A DNA stretch of 64,000 bases from Stereum hirsutum FP-91666 SS1 (Eukaryota > Basidiomycota > Agaricomycetes > Russulales > Stereaceae), in NCBI RefSeq assembly GCF_000264905.1, contig NW_006763143.1, positions 791,224 through 855,223 on the forward strand, given 5' to 3'. Positions 41,501 to 54,697 of the stretch are shown one piece after another. The position numbers were made by a program, and so were the translations under genes. The notes beneath the pieces are model-generated. The model was not told where the DNA came from. It saw nothing but the letters and a program-made list of their open reading frames with translations, and did no database searches. Position 1 is the first letter of the stretch, and the number at the start of each line of letters is the position of its first letter.

Positions 41501-44500
41501 CTGAATGGTGGCGACCTACGGAAAGGAATTAGTATATCGTGGACGTCATACGCAGCGTCACTGACCATTCCGTGTTGAGCCCCGGGAAAGCTATTGTGAG
41601 AAGCTTTTCGTAGCCCGCTCGCATGGTATGTATCGGTACTCGCTCTGATGGCTCCAATGTCGACTTCCCTCGAGGCGCAACGCCATGCTCTCGGAAACAG
41701 ATAGGTTCGGCCATGTTGTTCTTGATCAAGAACCGAGGAGCGATCGTGATCACCTTCGTTAACTTGTACTTCCCCAGTCCGACGGTCCATGAGAGGCCAA
41801 CATGCACCTCCTCGTTCTTCTGAGAGTTTGATGCAACTGTTAGCTCCGTCTCGGCACTTGGAGCTTCCAAGTTCAGTGGCTATTCGAACAAGTCTGAATG
41901 AGCTCCGGCAGTATGCAAGAGTCGAATTCCGCACCTTTGACCAGGCAGAATTCCCAACTTTCAGGACGAATTCATTGCCGCGCTCAACAGGATGAGACAA
42001 CACTATTGCACGTAGGTTAGCTGGTTGCAGAGTGAGAGAAAAGTCTGACTTACGGAATGGGACTGGCTTAGATAACGTTTCTGCGGGACTGTCAGCACAT
42101 CACGATTTCCTAAACCTGAGAGAAACTGACCGTCGCGTGAGTCGCCTGCGACCGCATGAGGAGCACCAGGTCTGGCGGACCGAACAGCCATGACGCCAAA
42201 TGGGATACCCATCTTGTTGACTATAAGGTAAGGAGAGTAGATCTGGACTTTGAAGGCCCCGCCGGCCTCCGGGAAGCGACTGTGATACGATTAGTTCACA
42301 CAGCGGATAAGAAACAAGTACTCGTTCGACGTACATATAGTTCAGCCGGAGATCCAATTTCCGACCTTGAGGATCCTGCAAGGTGAGGCGATGTTCGATG
42401 TCGAAGTCGGAATGTCCGTCCGTGTTGATTATGCCAAAGTCGCTAGGCTTGAATACTACACAAATGGTTCAGACCACAACCCCTGGTCGAAGTCAAGGCA
42501 GAACTCACCTGTATCCTGGATCTCAACGTTGAGAAGAACGAGATGCCCAAGTTCGACAGAGTGAACAGGCATAATTCCTCCCGTCCTAAGGTAGCTCTTC
42601 CAGTTCTGATCAGTGTCCTTGTCGTAGATCCGGTATTGAAGATTGTAGGGGAGGAGGTTCTCAAGTTCGATAGGAGCACGGAGTTTGAGATCAATCTTCG
42701 GATATTTTCTGTATGAGTAGATATGAGTAGGGGAATCTAAGCTTTGATAAAGCTAGCACGGACCGCATCGAAGCACCGGTTGCATCAGTCTGTACAAAGG
42801 CGTGGAACCTGAACGCGGCTTCTTGCTCGTCAGTGTGAGGGCATCTGAGAGTGAAGGTTTGTCGGGAGACAAGGTCTTCCCAACGTATTGCGGATGACCA
42901 CTTGTAGCCGAAGCCCTCTGTGATGAAGAACAACCCAGTAATTCAACCGAGGGGAGCATGGTACGAGGGACAACAGGCTTACGGTCAGGCTGGACCCTAA
43001 CCTTGTACTTGCCAACGGCATCGATGGGCAGGGAAAAGTCCTGACCAGGGGCTGGAAAAATGTCAGCGTTGGACTTTGCCGCAAAACAACTGTGACTTGC
43101 CTATCTTCTCGACACCACGCTGAGCGCGACCGGTATCATCCACCAGAGTGAGTTCTACCGGGTACAAAGTCTGATTGTGTACCTTATAGGTAGATCGAAG
43201 GGTGACGATCTTGACGCTGGCCACGACTGTAACTTCACAGAGCATGCGATTGTGGAGCTTGTCCGTCCTTGGTCGAAGTGCATATGTGAACTCTCCCTCT
43301 CTGTCCACAGGGATGCTACGCAGCCGTTCCCAAGGTTGTCCGTCGAACTGCACTCCTATGCTACTTTGGCCAGCGGACCCCGTATGCTAGATAAAGGTTC
43401 AGCACCCCCAACATGATAAAGTTAGCCATTAAACTGACCTCGCGCATAGTCTTCCAGTCGTCGAACCTCCAGTCGATAGTCTGGCCATCGTTGACCTTGA
43501 CAGCGCCGAGATCCTTCTTCTCGCTGCTACCATCCGCGTCTGCCCAGATGTACAGGGGCGTCCCGGTATAATTGCGGATCTGATACGGTGCATAGCTTCC
43601 ACGTGCTTTCTCCAGGACACGTTCGCCCTCTCTGCTCCAAGTATTGAGGATGTCGACGGCCATTTCCAAGAACGTCGTGCTGACGTTGAGATTCAATCGC
43701 TCTTGTGAAGACAACGTAGCTACCATCGCGCTGTCCGGGCGGTCTTTCGCAACCTTTGTATACGCCAGATTTAGATAAATGAAAAGTTAACATTCTGCGC
43801 TCTTACCGAGGCAGAAAATGTCCAAGGATCGATCACTGTAGTGAGACAAGGAGTTCAGTAAATAATGTGCCGTTATCGAGTTGAATGCAACCTACGAGGC
43901 TCCCAGTGCGAGTTTGTCAAGTTCCAATAGCTGATGGATGTCGCCAGTGTCGTTGACGCTTGTAACTGAGACCAAAATGATCAGTTCCTGAATTGGGAAC
44001 CAGAGCCGTCATGTTGTTTACCTCTCCGGACCAATCATTGACCCCTACAGTGAAGGGTTTGACCTTGAGGTGCAACGTTGGCTGTTCGTGTAAGTCACCG
44101 ATCAGAACCAAACGGAATCCATCTAGGGAGGCTTTCAGCTTTTTGAACAGAAAGAAGACATATCAGCAAACGGTTGCACACGATCTTTGACTAAGTACTC
44201 ACCTGTTCTTTGGACGTAATAACCCTCGCCCGACCGACAGTAGGGACTTGTCCGCTTCTGCGTGCAATAGACTTGCGCGAAACAGCTTGACCAGACGAAG
44301 ACGCGGCTCTCACACTCGGCCGCACCTTGGTGTTCGCCTGTTCCTGCGCCGTACTCGCCCTCTGACTTGACTGGTTATAGGCTGTTAGGGCCTTATTCGT
44401 GATTGTCATGATGAGCTGGATGTCTCGGTAAGAGGCGCGGAAGACAATGGGCTTCGAGGTGATGTCGATACTGGTCATCTGGTGAGCTGACGAGTTCCTG

Positions 44501-47500
44501 CTGTCCAGAGTGACGGTCATGTCGACTTCGTCGAGGAAGCGGACGTCATCCGCGCCTTTGCCCATGCGTGTCAATGACATTCCCAAGCGAGTGACGTTCA
44601 ATGCCATGATTCCCTATGCGAGAGTTTAGTCATGAAGGAAATCGGATATTGCCAGGAAAAAAATCGCACCTGTTGCGAGAGCAAGACTTGACCGATAGAA
44701 AGACGAATAGCCTGCGAGTTCGCGTCTGTCTCACTTTCGAGTACACTGACCGATACGTCGTGAAGGTCGAACCGGAAATCCAAGCCAGACTTTTGACCAG
44801 GATCACTGGGCTGCGCGACTTCTTGAGCTTGCGGAGCATCGAAGACGGACTCCATCTCTTGCGCCGGTGGTGAAGGGGGAAAGGCACTCAAGAAAAACTC
44901 CATGAGAGCAAAGACGGGATCGATAGCGAAGATGACTTTCGGGGAATCGACGGTGAGGACTGCGAGCGATGATGGGTTCGGTCCCCCGGATGCGGTGTAC
45001 AGGATCATGAATTGGTTCCGGTCGTGTTGAGCAGCTGGTATGATTTCTCGGAACTTGGAATTGCCAGCGCGGGTGTTGCTCATCGTGAACGACTTGAGGA
45101 CGACCTGAGCCTCCAAAGACCCATCTGAAAGCATCTTCAATCTCAGACTGTTGTTGTTGAGCGCGAATCGAGCGACACCGTGCTCCTGCAGGTTCGCAGT
45201 CGTTGTTGCCTGAGCGTCGTATAAGTGAAGCTTCACAGCGTTGATCGAAACAATGAGGTCAAGACTCGTCCAGATGTTGGCACCCTCGGCAGTTGAGACA
45301 GGAGCCAACTCAGGTCGTAATGCGACACCAGAGTCTTGATCAGATTCCGGGGAGTGCTTCGAAGAAGCCTTCGATGACACAGTGTCTTCGACCTGTGCCG
45401 CTCCCTCTGGTGCTCCACTCAATATTTTCGGGATAGACTGAGACAATGCGATGACCATTCCGTACTGGACTTGAGTCAGGTAGAGCTTGATATCGGAGAC
45501 CTTGACATTGACCTGGGCACAACATTTGCGTTAGTAATATTTAAGACGAAAACGATGCATGAAAACTTGCCTGAGTGTCGGGATAGTCATTATTTCCCGC
45601 AGGTCTAGCAGCAGCGGCTTGGACCACATCCGCCTCGACCTCGATATCATCGATGATCTTGAGGGTCGAAGGCTTCGAGTCATGATATAACGTGGAGATG
45701 AGCTGAATCCCACGCAAGCTTGCCGAGGTCTTGAGTTTGTCGTCCTCGTACGCATTGTTGGCGGTAATCTCACCAAGACGCAGCGTCAACGCATCTTGAG
45801 AACTGGTCACGTCTGAGGGGAAGACGAGGATAGGGGTCTTGACGGAGATCTCGAACTTCATCCTCTCGATCTCAGACGCTCGTTGCACGGCCACCTACAA
45901 CGTTCGTTCCAAACTATCCGTGAGCAACTGACGATATAGCGAGCGAGAGAATATTTCCTGACCTGAGTAGCAGCATCATACAGACCCTTCAATTTCGCCA
46001 ACTTGTTCATGAAGAGATAGATATCATGCAGAGGCTGTTCAAGGTAATGCAGCTTCACGGACGCAGCGGCCAAATAAACCGAAGACTTGATTCCCTTGTA
46101 ATTCTCGTGGTCGTTGGGGTCGAACGTCTCGTACCGGAATTCGGCCAAGTTATCACCCTCGATGGACATGATCTGCTTGAACTCCGGAACGGCCGTCTTC
46201 TCGTCGGAATCATCGGTGAGCGACAAGCTCCCGAGCTTCGCATGGATGTTCATTGTGTTCGAGAATAAGAGAACGGTCGTCTTTGCAGTCGAAAGCGACA
46301 GTGTCGCAAGCCTAGCAGCGGCATTGACGAGCAAGACTGGGAATAAACTCAAGTCAGTCCTTTATATGATACCAATACATGATGGATACTTACTCTCCAC
46401 GCTGGCAAGCTCGACCAAAACACGGATCTTGCCACCTTGCGCATTAGCCTCCTGTTGAGCCGCAGAGTCCACGACTTTCGAAGTGTCTTGCTGCTCTGTC
46501 TCAGTGATAACAGCACCCGATGGCGCAGCGACGAAGGTCGACATGATGAAGTCATACAACGTGAGAACCGGTTCTGGCGCAGCGCGGAAAACAACCGTAG
46601 ATATCTTGATGTCGACGTTCTGGTCGATACCCTCGTGCATAGTGAAGAACTCTGGTGACGCTTTCTGGACTCGGTGATACTTCACGGTGAGCAAGTCCTT
46701 GTTCTCGTCGGTCTCGACCGAAGATAGGACCTCGAGGGGTTCGGCGCCAGGCTCCATCAGATTCATAGACAGGGAGCTGAACATGCATTTTGGTTAATGA
46801 TTAGCGGTCGTCAGAAGTTAGGACAAAACGTACCCGAGGCTGATATCGACCGTCATATCGAACTTCTCCAAACCGAATGTCAAAGTGAATTGGTTGAACG
46901 AGAGGTCACCCAGAGGTTTCTCGCCATCCTCGCCTTGACTCTTAGAAATAGACGCGCGCACGGTATCCACCTGGAAGTTGAGCTCGAACGTCCTCTGATG
47001 CATTCCACGCTGCTAGAATTTCCGGTGAATAACTCGCTGGTGAACGTCTCGTAAGATGGCTCATGAGACATACCTCTACACCTCCGTCCTGAGACTGCTC
47101 CTTGGACTCATCATCCTCATGATCGTCATCGATAGTATACTCTTCGCCCGCGAAAGGGAACAATCCGGAAGGTATCTGATATCCACTGGTCGTAGCTGAG
47201 GCCGACGGGTCATCGTCTCCGAGTTTCGGTATAGTAACATCAACGAGACGCATGATGGACTTATACTTCGTGTCCGAAAAGTTGAGCTGTAAAGTAGGAA
47301 GGTTTCCGGAAACCTTGAATCGCGAAAGATTGACGGCACTAGGCACGATGGAATTCTGGACCTGAAGATCGATATTGATGCGCTCGAGGAGATGCAGCGA
47401 GTTGTGGTCGTCTGAGGTGAGAGCATCGCGACAAGCTTGGAGTTCATCTCCTAGCACGAACTATACCGTCGAAACGCTTCAGCATGGATCGAGTGATATA

Positions 47501-50477
47501 CGGACATTCTTACCTGAGCCGCATGGAGCTTCAACGAGAACTTGTCATACATCAACGACTCTAACCTGACATAATCTTCGTCCGTGTAATTCTGGTTCCT
47601 CTTGAGGTGGATCTGGCGAATAGCCTCCTTGTCTGCCAGATTGCTCTCGATAGAGATGTGACCGGCATCGATTAGCAGATGTTTGCATCGGTTGGTCGTG
47701 ATACTTCTCAATGATCAGCGCTCGCCGCTCAGCAGGAGTAAACGAAAGTTTTTACCTTTCCGGTATGATAATGACCGGAGCATTCATGTCCATCTGAATG
47801 TCGACGGTCTTGTGATTCTGAAGGGCATATTCAAGACCCGCTCGCGTTTCCTTCCGAAGACCTTCGAGCGTCTGACTCGCAGCATTCTACCCTCGCCGCA
47901 CCAGATCGCATCAGCAGCTCTCACATATGAACTCGAACAAAGCCAGACTCACCAACAGAGCCTCCACAGACTCCAATTGACTAGCAGGCGGCTTGAAGAA
48001 GCGATAAATAGCTTCAACGTAGCCCCTGTGATAGATGATCTCCATATGACGCATCCGAACCGTCAACGCCGAATCCGCCCGCTCGTCCAACGGGTTATTC
48101 TCAAACTTCACAAAGAAGAACGGATCCTCCACGTCCGGCTTCTTCTCTCCACTCTCGTCGCTCTTGACGTGCACGATCTGGGGATACAACGTATCCTTCG
48201 TCGTCCCATCGAACACGCGCAAACCGCCCAACGCGGTCGTGAGCTCGAAATTATCCGCACGCTGCACGAAATCCGCCTGAAACGCATCGAACACGATCGA
48301 AATCACCTCCTCCGCCTTCCCGTGCGGGTCCGTCATGAGTGCCAACGAGCCCTTCTCCAGCTTCGCGGCCACCCGCATCTTGAGAGCCCCCCTCGGAGCC
48401 TCGAACGACTCCGCCAGAGCAGCTTTCTCATCGTAATCGAGCACGTCGTACAGTTCCTTCCGCTGTTCTTCCGTCATCGGCCCGGTGAACGCGTTTTCTC
48501 CAGAGCCAGAGTCGGGGCCTTGGCTGGAATCGGAGGAGGAAGAACCCCAGAGCCAGCTGCCCCAGCCCGCCGACTGTTGTGAGTCCTGTTTCTTCTTGTC
48601 GTCCTCGAGTTGTCTGCGGAGGGCTGCGTCCTTGCGGAGCTCTGAGCGTGCGATGGACCTGTAAAAGCGGATGTCTTCGTACGACAGTTTCTTTTCCAGC
48701 GCCTCGAACATGGCGGTGTCCTGCATTCAACGTGTCTAGTTAATAAAAAGGGTAGACACGGTGTGCTTTTGAAGGTACCTGAGGTCTGAGCGTGTTCAAC
48801 TGCTTCTTCTTGAAAAGCTCGACGTATCGATGCCTGTCATCCCTACGCTCAGCGAAGTACGCCCAGGTCCATTTCCGCCTCCTTTCGTGAACACCGTCCA
48901 AGATGGCCTTGCCTGCAAAATTCAGCAATGCTCGTGGTCGATTTTCTTCGAGCTCTTCCGTAGTGGGCCGGAACTTGAGATACTGTCGACAAGAAAAAAA
49001 AATCAAGTCGGGTTCGCCGCAAAAGCCGTAGCAATGTCGAATTTTACCTGTCGGTTTCGCATGTAAATGTGGTACATGTCCACGAGCGAGATCGCATCTC
49101 GGTATTGGTTATCGTCCAGCAGAACGCCGATCTCGTCAAAGAACAGCTGAACGTCAAACCGCGGCGTTTCGTTGTCCAGCTTCTTGTGCATGACGATCTA
49201 TGTAGTAAATCATTTGAGTACCAAATTGACGACGATGTGTGTTTGTTGTTCGTTCATACCCTGCCCTCCCCCGAGACGGGTTTCAGGATGTATTGATGAT
49301 CTTTGGCATGCTTCTCGCTGGCAATCTGAACACAGCAATGATCAGAATGGGTTTTCGTCGGGTATAGAGCGGAAACCGAGGTTACCATAGCCTTGAATTT
49401 TTCGATCGCTTCCGAATAGGGCAAACCAGCCATGCTGCTCGTGTCAGTATCGATGTAAACGGCTAGCGATTCAAGTTTTGAGAGCTATAAATGGAGTGAG
49501 TATACTTGACAGAAGGTAAATGCTGGGGTGCATACTTTGTGGATACTACCCGCTGTGCTCTCGATGAACGCGGGGACCCAGTTCTCATCCACGGAGAAGG
49601 CAGAGAACCCGGCCAATGTCAAGCCCGCCGCGAATGGATGCTGAATACGTGTTCAACATAAGCGAAAAGGGAACGGAGATATGTCGTGCTTACTCCTGGG
49701 ACACTGAGCTTGTCCTCATAACGAACATGGATGTTCTTGATCGTGACCTGGAGATTGTTGATGATTTTGGCAATCAGGGAAGCCAAGAGACCTTGCTGCT
49801 CGGGCGTTTCTTCTACAAAAATGTAGATCATCGATACCTCGTGCATGTCGAAGAGACACGCCACACATACCTTGCGATTGTACGGCCGTGTTCCGATTCA
49901 TATGGAGCAGTTCTGCGTTTTCTAACCGCTCCCGTTTTGCAGCCTGTGCCCGAGCTTCGTTTTCTTCCGGGTCTTCATTTCCTTGCGAAGAGGGTACGAC
50001 GAGGAGATAGACATCCTCGATCAGCAATTCGACGGGCTGATTGCCCAGATTTCTCCAATGCAAAGAAAGCGTGAAGGTGCCCAGGTGACCTACACAAGAC
50101 TTCAGGAAATGAATCCACGGCGATATTCGCTCAATGCGAGCTAACCTTCAATCACATCGACGGGGAGCCGAAATTTGTCCAATGCACCCTTCTTGAGCCT
50201 GAGCTTCTTGAGTGTTAATTGACCTGGAGGGTGCAATGTGAGTGTCGGTGGCGGGGAATTCAAAGCGCCGACGGTAGCGAGAACGCACCCTGCCCTATCC
50301 CATAATTCACTTGGTTCATGTCCAAGTTTTCGACATACGGGGCAAGGATGCGGTTGAAGATCTGGTTGAGAGAGCAAGACCAGCTGGTCTGAGTGCCGGA
50401 GGACGATTCATGTTCGAGGTGTATTCGAGAGCACGTACGACGTTCAAGACCTCCTTGCCGGGGTCGAGCCACCACAT
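38532..50477 (-). CDS. VPS13: Vacuolar protein sorting-associated protein 13 (bridge-like lipid transfer protein)
   Basis: VPS13 forms a long hydrophobic groove that moves lipids in bulk between membranes at contact sites. The gene spans about 12 kb in many exons. Exon 1 (50477-50439) encodes MWWLDPGKEVLNV and joins IFNRILAPYVENLDMNQVNY after a 77-nt intron; QLTLKKLRLKKGALDKFRLP and ELLIEDVYLLVVP complete the Chorein_N region. Middle exons hold repeating-beta-groove segments such as FFKPPASQLESVEALLVSLA. The VAB/SHR-binding region is seen near 43000-41500 (RFLIKNNMAEPICFREHG, SERVPIHTMRAGYEKLLTIA). The C-terminus contains the ATG2_C-like part and a PH-like end (FTLVQGVTIEDSGIRFSHKS, FFGQIATVVKAFNARRRMDS). 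Stop is at 38532-38534. The single-copy gene appears intact; not every intron was placed. Confidence 0.93.
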
Positions 50478-51171
50478 GGTGAGATATTTGTTCCGACGCG
50501 CGAGCTAGCTAGGACTAATACGTATATAGGGGCAATGAGAATCGAAGGAGGAACGGCAGGGTCTTGTGAGGATGAAGCAGGGAGCAAAGGAGCCTGCGCG
50601 GCGCAAGATTGTGGCAACAGAAATGATAGGACGTCATGGCACGTGTCGGGGTGATACATAAATACGTGCTAAATCGGTCCGAGATCGGTGTTTGAATCAA
50701 CCTTGTAATCTAAAAGTAGCAATCGGCAAGTGAATGGGGCAACCCCGGCGCTCTTCCCACGCTAACATGGCAGTCGCGAGTCCACCAGCTCGCTCGATGT
50801 GGAGAGTCTTTTGTTGTGGAGCGCTGCGGTGTTCTCTTGTGTCGTTCGACCTACTCACTGGAACTGAGTGGGTACCCCGCACTGAGGGTCTAATGCCCCG
50901 CACAGGCATCGCGGAGCGGAAAGGACCCTGAAGGGGACCGAGACCATGAAACCGGAAGATCAGGAGGTCCTGCAACGCCGCCACGACCAGCAGCCTGCTC
51001 CGAGGTCCGCCGGTGGGCGGAAATCTAGACGGCCTACGACTGTCTATATAACACTCTAGCCCGATGGAGGCCTCGCGCTCAGCGGTTTCCCTCCTTCCCC
51101 CACTCCAGATCCTAATCCTCTCCACATTCTACAACTGCGGGGTCGACCTTGCCAACGAAGTCTAGCCAGTC
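50478..51171. promoter_or_regulatory. Divergent promoter region of VPS13 and the 51172 gene
   Basis: About 0.7 kb separates the two start codons. A minus-strand open frame (50697-51125) is Arg-rich, shows no conserved-looking segment and fits no exon structure. CT-rich patches lie at about 51085-51120. No tRNA or defined factor site was recognised. Confidence 0.4.
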
Positions 51172-51953
51172 ATGATCTCACTTCTTCCCCACCCAGTTGC
51201 CGCCCATGTTGAGTTGGAGGATGGACACCAAGACATTCCCCAGATGAATGAGGTCAGTGTTGATCCATAGGAGCCCACCGGCACACGACTCACATTCTGT
51301 GCTCTACCCCATAGCTAGGAGGCTTGCATGATGCTCTAAAACCCATCACAGAGTCAGTCTCGCTATTCTTGCACTGTTTCCCACTGTGTACTGACCGTCG
51401 GGCGACGTACGTGTAGGCTGCTGTGCCGTTCCGTCAACGACCAATCCGTTTCAGTCCGCCCAGTCCGTCTATTCTGCACGGTTCCCACGTGGTCACCCTG
51501 TTCTGAAACTTGTATGCCCCAATTTTTGGTTATCGTTACGTCTTGCTCACTGTGCATGTTGTGCAGGCATCGACCTCCACGACCTCCAAGACCTCCGCTC
51601 TCGCTCTCTCCTCTTCATCCATGACCTCGTGAACTCACTACGAGCATCGGGGGTACGTACCATTCGCCTCCCTTTTCTGAACGTACCTCTCACGAACGTA
51701 CCTCAGGTACCTGCCTCATATACTCTCTCACCATCCCACTCTCCTATCTGTCTCGTCTGCGCATCACCGACTGAGTTGGACAAGAACCGTGTACGAGCAT
51801 CAGCGTACGAAGCACTCGAAAAAACCAAACCAAGTGCACGGTAAGCTCTATCTCTTCGCCAGCCACGTGTATGACCTCTGAAGCGTGTTCGTTTGTAGAG
51901 AAAGGGTGCTTCTTGTAAATCTCAAGGATGGCCCGGCGTTGGTTATCACTTGA
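51172..51953 (+). CDS. Small five-exon gene, unrecognised
   Basis: Exons 51172-51252, 51315-51387, 51567-51652, 51707-51840 and 51899-51953 join in phase to 142 residues, an exact multiple of three, with introns of 62, 179, 54 and 58 nt. The product starts MISLLPHPVAAHVELEDGHQ and contains LGGLHDALKPITESVSLFLH, IDLHDLQDLRSRSLLFIHDL and VNSLRASGVPASYTLSPSHS. It ends RVLLVNLKDGPALVIT. It looks like a compact alpha/beta protein with no signal peptide or membrane helix. The second intron is long and its donor (GTACTG) is the least certain choice. I do not recognise the family. It lies between VPS13 (divergent) and the elongase (same strand). Confidence 0.5.
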
Positions 51954-52446
51954 TTGCTTTTCTTATTCGTGGTTTTGTTCTTTCTGGATCTGGGACTCTG
52001 TTCTGATTTTGTTTGCTTCATACATACTCTCTGCGTTCGTGTTGGATATCCCTACTGTCATATGCTATCACATCGTCCTTCTGTTCTGCACCCATCCTAG
52101 TACCGTTTTCTGCATCTCCCGTACGAGTAGTGCTGCATTGAATTCAACATCCGTGACCATGCTTCATCACGTTGGTTGACGTGTCGGGTTGTGGCGCCAG
52201 GACGCGTCGGCACACGCGGTTGAACGTTGAACTTTTGTTTGCAACGCGTCGAATGCGACTGGCCATGGCTTGTGGACGTTTATCATGACCGGCCGATGGA
52301 GAGGAAAACATATGAAAGAGTGGGCTGATGTGACTGACGTGTGACGGGTGACGGGGTGCTACATAACGGGGCCGGTCGCGTCCTCGTACGAACTTTTGGG
52401 CCGCCCAACGTTTTTTTCCCAGTTCTCGCTCGTCTCGTTCGCATTC
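51954..52446. promoter_or_regulatory. Upstream region of the elongase gene
   Basis: This stretch is T-rich at 51955-52130, probably 3' UTR of the preceding gene, and more mixed afterwards. A T/C-rich segment (52405-52446) forms the likely leader of the elongase. No repeat or RNA gene is seen. Confidence 0.4.
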
Positions 52447-53696
52447 ATGGCTCCCCTCGCCGACTTCCTCCTCCAACATGTCCCCCTCCCGCACCTCCCA
52501 TACTACCTCAATCACTGGGTCCCCGGCGCGTCTCCCCTCTCCAACCAGTCCACCGTCGTCGGCACTCTCGTTGGCTACCTCGTCACCATCTTCTCCATTC
52601 GCGAGATCATGAAGACACGACAGGCTAAACGACTCCAGTATCTCTTTCAGCTTCACAATCTCCTCTTAACGTCAGGTAGCGCTCTCCTGCTTGTTCTCAT
52701 GGCCGAGGAGATTCTGCCGATACTCTGGAAGAACGGACTGTTCTACGCGATGTGCAACGAAGGCGCGTGGACAGAAGTGAGACTCATCTATCCGTCAACG
52801 CGTCGGTTCTCATTGGTTTGTGACTATTATAGAGACTGGAGTTTTACTACATGATCAACTACTACATCAAATTCGTTGAGCTCATCGACACCGTCTTCCT
52901 CGCGCTGAAGAAGAAGCCTCTTGGTATGTCCCTCTTCTCTCAGGATATGCGTACCTGTCGTGACTCAGTCTACGTGTAGCATTCCTGCACGTCTTCCATC
53001 ACTCGGCCACGGCATTTCTCTGCTTTACACAGCTGAACGGCAAGACCAGTGTGGTTAGTATCATCAATCTTTGCGCTAGACCTCCCGAGTGACCGCCGCT
53101 CATACACCACTTCATCAGTCATGGGTCGTCATCTCGTTGAACCTGAGTGTCCACGTCCTTATGTGTGAGTGGACATTCCTCATATCACGCGAACAAAAAA
53201 ACTGACGCTTCGCAGATTACTACTATTTCGCCACGGCTGGCGGCGCTAAGATCTGGGTAAGTCGCGCTCCAGCATCAAGCCACATAGGCACATCAAATTG
53301 ACAAGGATGTCCGCACACGCAGTGGAAGAAATACCTCACGTCGATGCAAATCGCCCAATTCATCATCGACCTCTTCGTTGTCTATTTCGGAAGTCAGTCC
53401 CGTTTAGTCATCACCCCACACGTTACCCTTTTCTCTAATCACTTTTGACTACCACGCTCCGGTGACTTACAGCGTATTCGTACTTCGCCGCCACATACTG
53501 GCCGTCGATGCCCGTCATGGGCTCTTGCGCGGGGACGGAGAGTGCTGCGTTGTTTGGCTGTGGGCTGTTGACGGCCTACCTGCTCCTGTTCATCAACTTC
53601 TACATCCAGACATACAGGAAGCCGTCGACGAGGAGCAAGAAGCCTTTGGCCAACGGAAACGGTGTCGCAAACGGGAATGGGAACGGTGCAGCGTGA
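52447..53696 (+). CDS. Fatty acid elongase, ELO family (3-ketoacyl-CoA synthase)
   Basis: ELO proteins catalyse the condensing step of fatty-acid elongation in the ER membrane. Exon 1 (52447-52776, 110 codons) starts MAPLADFLLQHVPLPHLPYY and includes the first membrane helices; intron 1 is 52777-52832. Family motifs follow: KFVELIDTVFLALKKKP, the histidine box HVFHH (52988-53002) and MYYYYFATAGG. Later segments include WWKKYLTSMQIAQFIIDLFV and a terminal helix GLLTAYLLLFINFYIQTYRK. The hydrophilic tail is KKPLANGNGVANGNGNGAA and ends at TGA 53694-53696. A GTGAGT at 53693 could instead splice to an acceptor near 53767 and end in IKQ; either tail is possible. The substrate chain length (Elo1/2/3 type) cannot be assigned safely. 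Confidence 0.88.
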
Positions 53697-54697
53697 GTCG
53701 CCTTCCATGTGTTTATCCAATCTTCGCCCCTGACCAGATTTTTGGATCCTTGATAGTCACAAACAGGATTAAACAGTGATCGTGGGGTTTACCGGTACAG
53801 GTTGTTACTTGGTACGGCAGGAGGAAAAGGCGGAGTTGGCTCCGCTTCACTCGAATTCACGGCGGCGATGCAATATACCACCATCCATCCATCATCCACG
53901 ACCGGAGCATTCTCTTTTCAATATTCTTCTTCCTGCGATCCCGGCTTTGGTTATTAGTTAGAGTGACGATCTGGACGCTTCGACCCGTTCCCTCTTTTTC
54001 ATGCGTTCTTACTAAGGGTTGTCGCGTTTCCTCGTACTTATAATACCATCTTCCGCAGTGAACGTCGGGCAGGCGTCGGTTTTCGCTCGCTGTCTATGGT
54101 TTGTCGATACCTAATTGATATACTTACATAGCGCGCAGCCGACGTACCGTCGACTTCTTGCTGTTGTAATTTCCGAATTTTAATGGGCTGGGCTGGGCGT
54201 GACGCGTGAGGCTGAGGCTTCTGAAGATCTCTGAGCTTAGCTTTGAGCTTTGCGTGATTAATTGCGACTTTCGCTTTCGGGTTCTATTGTCCAACATTCG
54301 TGGGAGGCTATACTGCCGTGGCGAACGTGGAACGTGGTGGTCAATTACTGCCATTAATTTGTGTGATCCAGGGCCCGCCGACGGGAGATGGGGTTCCACG
54401 CGTTTGCTGCATATTCCTTCGGATCGTCTCATGGCATTCCTACAGTTACCTTGTTTTGCCCCCGCTCTTTCCGTCTTCCCACCATCTTGACCGGTGGTGA
54501 TCATCCGCCTCCCGCGTCACACAACCACCACCTGCACGTATTAGACTACTCTAGTACCGACAGACGCGAGTGTTCAAAGCACCAGCAGTGGCAACTGCAA
54601 CAGCAAACACAACACAACACGAAAAGCCACCGAGCCGAAACCCCTGTTCGTTGTCAAAGCGCAGGCTCCAACCGCGTCTCGTTCGTCTCGTATCGAC
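53697..54697. promoter_or_regulatory. Intergenic region upstream of the RasGAP gene
   Basis: About 1 kb between two plus-strand genes. It contains 3' flank of the elongase (to about 54120) and the promoter of the RasGAP gene. The last 120 bp are A/C-rich with CAACA-type repeats (54580-54625), a usual unstructured fungal leader. No gene or RNA is recognised. Confidence 0.4.

Noticed and set aside
47683..48582. A 299-residue plus-strand open frame opposite VPS13
   Set aside because: VPS13 is convincingly coded on the minus strand here (for example SLALMTDPHGKAEEVISIVF); the plus-strand frame is its shadow.
50697..51125. A 142-residue minus-strand open frame upstream of VPS13
   Set aside because: It is Arg-rich, with no exon continuation and no recognisable motif; probably promoter sequence.
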